From contig DASYYZ010000191.1 of NCBI GenBank assembly GCA_035946735.1, forward strand, positions 11,935 through 75,934: a stretch of DNA of 64,000 nucleotides, in the 5' to 3' direction. Positions 59,952-64,000 of this stretch are shown in pieces; positions within the stretch are counted from its first letter, which is position 1, and every line of letters starts with the position of its first letter. Made by a program: the position numbers and the translations under genes. The notes beneath the pieces were generated by a model. That model was not told where the DNA came from. It searched no databases and saw only the letters and a list, made by a program, of their open reading frames with translations. Source of the stretch: Gp13-AA77 sp035946735. Lineage in GTDB: Bacteria > Acidobacteriota > Terriglobia > UBA7540.

Positions 59952-60443
59952 CTATTTTGAAGGCAGTGTGTATTCGCCTTCGATCTCGCAGTTGAGGTTG
60001 TCCCCCGCAGGCCCGCACTTGTACGTTCCGCTGCCCTTGAGACCCTTCAGCTTGCCGGTGCCGCCGGCAAAGGTCCATTTACCTTGGCCGCTCTCGAGTT
60101 TCTGGTCCTTTGACGTGGAAGTGCCCACCGTACGAACGTAACCCTTGTCACCGTTCTCCATGTTGAGCACGCGTGAGGAATGGTCTCTGCCCTTGTTGCC
60201 GTCTATTTCCGAGAAAGCCGCTGCAGTATCGTCCTTGCTCTTCAGCCCGGCGATCTCCAGGGGCGTCGTCCAAGTACACGCTTCTTGCATGATTGCGTAA
60301 GCATGACCCGGACGATCGCCGACCTGGATGGCATGGCTCTCGCTTGGCTGTTGCGGGCACTGCGCCGTACCCGACAGTTTGGTTTGAGCCGCCGCCAGCG
60401 AGGTTGCCAGGGTGATGGCAACAATCAATTTCACGATCGTCAT
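59952..60443 (-). CDS. small secreted protein of unknown function
   Basis: A 163-residue protein with a signal peptide (VKLIVAITLATSLAAAQ, about 3-20). The remainder is beta-rich and ends with FAGGTGKLKGLKGSGTYKCG followed by NCEIEGEYTLPS, a glycine-patterned segment like small barrel proteins of the allene-oxide-cyclase-like or dirigent-like type. Four Cys could form disulfides. ATG at 60443 has GGAGG 7 bases upstream. The family is not recognised beyond this fold hint. It is a single-gene unit. Confidence 0.65.
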   Translation of the reverse strand: MTIVKLIVAITLATSLAAAQTKLSGTAQCPQQPSESHAIQVGDRPGHAYAIMQEACTWTTPLEIAGLKSKDDTAAAFSEIDGNKGRDHSSRVLNMENGDKGYVRTVGTSTSKDQKLESGQGKWTFAGGTGKLKGLKGSGTYKCGPAGDNLNCEIEGEYTLPSK

Positions 60444-60609
60444 GACGTTCCCTCCTTCAAGCGATAAGCGACGGTAAGAGTGTATACGCGGGAGTGCGGC
60501 CCGTCCAGGGCCCGGCGCGCTGTCTCGGTGGGACTGCCTCACGACAGCACGACGCGCTGCTGGTGACGCCAGTAGGCGCTTACCGCTACGCCGCCGCGGA
60601 GGTGGCTCT

Positions 60610-61848
60610 TTACTTGGAGACAGGCTCTGGGGGACCAGGCTCCGCCTTTTTAATGCTCTGCGGCATCAGGTAGCGGAGATCATCGCGGATCCGTTGCGAG
60701 CATCGGGCGCGATAGGCTCCGTCCACCATGTCGCAAAAAGCCTGACCCGCTTTGGCATCGGCGAAGCCGGAGTTCAAAAGATTATCGAGAGCCGCCACCA
60801 CACAATCGCCCACGTTGGCGTCCGGGAATTGCTTGCACAGCGTCCAGGCGTCTTCGAGCAGCGCTGGTTTCCCGCGCCCTGCCGGGAGCAGCCTGCCCTG
60901 CCAGGCCGGGTTCGTCGTGAGAAGTCCGACGCTCTCCAGGCACGGCGCCACCTCCGCGGCCGGGGCCTTCGAACAGGCCTGGGCGCCCAAAGCGATGTCG
61001 TTGTGGAGCACTTTCATCATCCAGGCGGATTGATTGACGAAACACTGCGTCTGGTATTTTTCGTCCACCGTATCGCAGGGAGCCAAGGGGTCCTCCCGCG
61101 AAAAGCCGTGCTGCTGCCACTGGCCGTCAATGGCGGAGTCGACGTTTTCCATAAAGACGCCCTGCCAGCAGTCCTGCTGGAACACGGGCGACTCCAGCTT
61201 GTCGCATCGACCGAGCGCCTGCCCGAGATCATAGTCCGAGCTCACCATCACGCCGTGTCCAAAGCCGTGATAGCAGGACTGCACGGTCTTCAGCGAAACA
61301 GAAGGCTTTTGCATGTCCTGGCAGATCTCGGCCGCCGCGCGGTCGCTGATTCCACCCATGCCGAGCGCATGTTGAAAGAAGCCGTGCATGCAGCCGTAGT
61401 TGTAGGAGTCCGGACAGAGCGCCAAGGCGTCTGCGGTGGGGCCAAACACCATCGCCGTTTCGTGCCCGATGTGGTGGACCACGTGGTGGCCGTCCACGCC
61501 GGCAGAAACGATGCCGCGGGTTTGCAGCAAGGCAAAGAGGTCGACGGCGGCACGCGGTCCAAACTTGGCGGTAATGGATTGAAACTGAGGTTCGAGGCAG
61601 GGCAAGGCTCCCGAAGGGCAAGCCTGCTTTACCCGTTGGTACAGTTTCTCGAGGTCATAAGGTTCAGGAACGCGAGTGACGGCCGTCCCTTGGGGACTGA
61701 AAGCATGGAGGGCCGCGGCCCAGGACAGGATGAAGCAGGCAACGAAAGGGTTACCAAGCCGCAGGCTATTGCCGGTTCTCGGTTGACGATTCTCGATCGA
61801 ACGCCGTTCTTCCATTTTCCATTCTGACGGATCGCTGCGCATCGCCAT
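60610..61848 (-). CDS. secreted His/Cys-rich protein of unknown function
   Basis: A 412-residue protein with a hydrophobic N-terminal segment (NPFVACFILSWAAALHAF, about 33-50) that looks like a signal or anchor. Three His-rich motifs follow: HHVVHHIGHE (121-130), GCMHGFFQHALG (152-163) and SCYHGFGHGVMV (191-202); the latter two are similar and form a CxHGF repeat. About 14 Cys lie between 77 and 375. The pattern suggests metal or haem binding, but no known haem motif (CXXCH) is present. I do not recognise a named family. It ends about 165 bp from the start of the secreted protein gene and diverges from the ADOP permease. Confidence 0.7.
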   Translation of the reverse strand: MAMRSDPSEWKMEERRSIENRQPRTGNSLRLGNPFVACFILSWAAALHAFSPQGTAVTRVPEPYDLEKLYQRVKQACPSGALPCLEPQFQSITAKFGPRAAVDLFALLQTRGIVSAGVDGHHVVHHIGHETAMVFGPTADALALCPDSYNYGCMHGFFQHALGMGGISDRAAAEICQDMQKPSVSLKTVQSCYHGFGHGVMVSSDYDLGQALGRCDKLESPVFQQDCWQGVFMENVDSAIDGQWQQHGFSREDPLAPCDTVDEKYQTQCFVNQSAWMMKVLHNDIALGAQACSKAPAAEVAPCLESVGLLTTNPAWQGRLLPAGRGKPALLEDAWTLCKQFPDANVGDCVVAALDNLLNSGFADAKAGQAFCDMVDGAYRARCSQRIRDDLRYLMPQSIKKAEPGPPEPVSK

Positions 61849-62042
61849 TTTGTCAGTCCGGCGCCTCGCATCGGCAACCAGTCCGGTTCGAATATATCAC
61901 TTTACCCGTGAACCGTTGTGCTCACCCCGTACGGACCTTACGCTTGAATCGCAGTCAGCATAGAGCTGGTGGAACCAGCTCCGGCTCCGATGCGTATCTC
62001 ATAATGAAGCCTCACAGCGTTCAGTCGAGAGGGAGACGAAAG

Positions 62043-64000
62043 ATGCGCACTGCACTTGAAGATCTCCGCTACAGCTTGCGGCTGTTTCGGAAAAACCCCG
62101 GATTCACGCTGGTGGCTGGAATTGCCCTGGCGCTCGGCATCGGCGCCAACACGGCGATTTTCAGCGTGGTGAACGGCGTCCTGCTGCGGCCCCTTCCCTA
62201 TCCGGAGCCGGACCGTCTCGTAATAGTCTACGAAAAGACGCAGGAGTTCGATCACAATTCAGTGGCGTATCCGAACTTCGTCGACTGGCGCCGCGATAGT
62301 CATTTTTTTCAGGATCTTGCGGCCTTCCGCGGCGACGATTTCAACTTCACGGGCTCCGGCCAGCCTGAGCATCTCTCGGGCGAGTATGTCTCGGCAAGCC
62401 TGCTGCCGGTCCTCGGCATCAGTCCCCTGCTCGGCCGCAACTTTCTGCCTCAGGAGGACCAGCAAGGCGCCGGCGGAGTGGTGATGCTCAGCTACGGCCT
62501 GTGGAAGCGGCGGTTCGGCGCCGATCCGAAGGTGCTCGGCCGGACCATGACCTTGAACGCCCGCAACTACACCGTGATCGGGATTCTTCCCGCCGACTTC
62601 CGGTTCCGCGAGCAGGCGGACGTCTACGTTCCGCTCGCTCAATGGCAGGCCATCGAGCTGAACGACCGCCAGAGTCACCCCGGGCTCCATGTCGTGGCCC
62701 GGCTCAAGCCCGGTGGGACCCTGGCGGCGGCCCAGGCTGAAATGAGCTCGATCAGCCGCCGGCTCGCTGAACAGTACCCGAAGACCAACGGCGGGCACGG
62801 AGCGACGCTGATTCAGATGAAGGAAGACACGATCGCCCACGGCCGCAGCACATTGTTGCTATTGCTGGGTGCGGTCGGTTTTGTGTTGATCATCGCCTGT
62901 GCCAATGTGGCCAACCTGCTGCTTGCCCGCGCTACCGGCCGGCGGCGCGAATTTGCCATCCGGGTGGCGCTGGGCGCGAACCGGAAACGCATCATCCGCC
63001 AGCTCCTGACGGAGAGTGTTCTCCTCGCAGCCGGCGCTGGAGTACTGGGCCTGCTGCTCGCATTTTGGGGTACGCGACTGGTGCTCGCCGCTTTTCCGGA
63101 CGCAGTGCCGCGCACGCAGGCGGTCGGGCTCGATCCTTACGTTTTACTCTTCACGCTCTCCGTTTCCATTCTCACGGGGGTGCTTTTCGGGCTCGCGCCC
63201 GCATTCCACAGTTCCAACGTGAACCCCCATGAGTCGTTGAAAGAAGGCGCGCGCGGCAGTGGCGGAGGCCGCCATCGAGCCGAGGGCGCGTTCGTGGCTT
63301 TGGAGGTGGGTCTCGCCGTGGTCCTGCTGGCGGGCGCCGGACTCATGATTCAGAGTATCTGGCGCTTGTGGCGGGTGGATCCGGGCTTCGATACGTCTCA
63401 CCTGCTTACCGCCCAGGTGGCGCTTTCGCCAGGCGCGATGGCGAACGCCTCCAACATTCGCACGGCCTACCAGCAGATGCTAGAGCGAGTGGCGAGCGCA
63501 CCGGGGGTCCAGGCGGCCGCGCTCACGAACCTGATTCCCCTCAGCGACAGCGACAACGAGATTGGCGTCTGGCTCGGCCGGGGGCCTCAACCGGCGCCGG
63601 ACCAGATGACCTCGTGCTTGTTCTTCATCGCGACTCCCAACTATCTGCGTGTGATGAAGATTCCTCTGCTGGAGGGCCGTTTCATCAACGAGCGCGATAC
63701 CACGGCCTCGGCTCCCGTGGTAGTGATCGACGAGGTCATGGCCAAGCACATGTTTCCCGGACAGGACCCGGTTGGGCAACAGATCAACATGATGGTGCTC
63801 GGCGCGGTTCAGATCGTGGGCGTCGCAGGTCACGTGAAGCACTGGGGACTCGATGCCGTCGATACCGCCAAGATCCGTAATGAGATGTATTTCCCGTTTC
63901 TCCAGGTGCCGGACAAGTATATGCCCGAGATTGTGGCGGGCGCGAACCTCCTGTTACGTACGGCGCCCAATCCTCTGAGTACTGTTTCCGCTGTCCGCGC
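62043..64000 (+). CDS. ADOP-type ABC transporter permease (MacB/FtsX), 5' part
   Basis: The frame runs without a stop from ATG 62043 off the window edge (652 codons seen). The N-terminus LEDLRYSLRLFRKNPGFTLV and TM helix 1 (about 20-42, TAIFSVVNGVLLRPLPYPEP) are typical of acidobacterial duplicated orphan permeases (ADOP). A MacB periplasmic core (about 45-250), an FtsX block with several TM helices (about 270-400, ANVANLLLARATGRRREFAI), and a second core region (from about 425) follow. ADOP proteins lack a nearby ATPase and are thought to export peptides or other compounds, or to act in the envelope. ATG preceded by GGGAG 7 bases upstream. Confidence 0.9.
   Translation, partial: MRTALEDLRYSLRLFRKNPGFTLVAGIALALGIGANTAIFSVVNGVLLRPLPYPEPDRLVIVYEKTQEFDHNSVAYPNFVDWRRDSHFFQDLAAFRGDDFNFTGSGQPEHLSGEYVSASLLPVLGISPLLGRNFLPQEDQQGAGGVVMLSYGLWKRRFGADPKVLGRTMTLNARNYTVIGILPADFRFREQADVYVPLAQWQAIELNDRQSHPGLHVVARLKPGGTLAAAQAEMSSISRRLAEQYPKTNGGHGATLIQMKEDTIAHGRSTLLLLLGAVGFVLIIACANVANLLLARATGRRREFAIRVALGANRKRIIRQLLTESVLLAAGAGVLGLLLAFWGTRLVLAAFPDAVPRTQAVGLDPYVLLFTLSVSILTGVLFGLAPAFHSSNVNPHESLKEGARGSGGGRHRAEGAFVALEVGLAVVLLAGAGLMIQSIWRLWRVDPGFDTSHLLTAQVALSPGAMANASNIRTAYQQMLERVASAPGVQAAALTNLIPLSDSDNEIGVWLGRGPQPAPDQMTSCLFFIATPNYLRVMKIPLLEGRFINERDTTASAPVVVIDEVMAKHMFPGQDPVGQQINMMVLGAVQIVGVAGHVKHWGLDAVDTAKIRNEMYFPFLQVPDKYMPEIVAGANLLLRTAPNPLSTVSAVR

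Noticed and set aside
1..64000. tRNA, rRNA, CRISPR arrays, phage or plasmid genes
   Set aside because: Looked for cloverleaf, direct-repeat array and phage structural signatures on both strands; none was found.

Overview
The window looks like a chromosomal segment of a soil-type acidobacterium (Acidobacteriota). This rests on gene content, not on a marker gene: an Oar-like TonB receptor with an N-terminal carboxypeptidase-regulatory domain next to TPR proteins, a tandem pair of short neutral-ceramidase-like proteins, a CXXCH multihaem cytochrome, the start of an ADOP-type (MacB/FtsX) permease, and many small single-gene units with GTG or TTG starts. No tRNA, rRNA, CRISPR array, intact prophage or intact transposon was seen.

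Layout. 0-18 kb is a secretion and carbohydrate region: the end of a phytoene-desaturase-like oxidoreductase, two ceramidase-like paralogues behind a near-consensus promoter, a GH3 glycosidase, an Oar-like receptor with a TPR partner, a second TPR protein, a GH20 hexosaminidase, then an operon of two Tat-exported sugar isomerase-like proteins and a seven-haem cytochrome whose frame is broken at a 7-base G run. 18-22 kb is a glycolipid operon: UDP-sulfoquinovose synthase, a UDP-glucose-4-epimerase-like SDR and an MGDG-synthase-type glycosyltransferase. 22-26 kb holds an outer-membrane protein, a PAP2 phosphatase, a truncated IS110 transposase and an operon pairing YceI with a four-helix His-rich membrane protein.

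26-36 kb carries an acyl-CoA dehydrogenase, a flavin halogenase-like enzyme, a CPA2 antiporter, a biotin carboxylase with a separate biotin carrier protein, a PpiC-type chaperone lipoprotein and a histone-H1-like protein with an acidic head. 36-42 kb looks accessory: a sedolisin peptidase, an orphan gluconate-dehydrogenase subunit-3-like protein, a PoxB-like enzyme and an overlapping pair of unknown genes that share one domain. 42-54 kb is mostly core (rsmI, adenosine-specific kinase, a two-component system with repeated TTGT boxes upstream, an ECF sigma factor, sdhCD, uvrB), interleaved with two beta-propeller genes. 54-64 kb encodes two exopeptidases, cysteine dioxygenase, a Nudix hydrolase, secreted unknowns and the ADOP permease, which runs off the end.

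No single complete new system is evident. The best leads are the overlapping FVDxP-domain pair (40476-41554), the YceI plus His-rich membrane protein operon (24818-26242), the His/Cys-rich secreted protein (60610-61848), the sulfolipid-type operon with an unexpected glycosyltransferase class, and several palindromic repeats, one inside the sigma gene and one beside the transposase break. All functional names come from reading the translated sequence; no database search was run.
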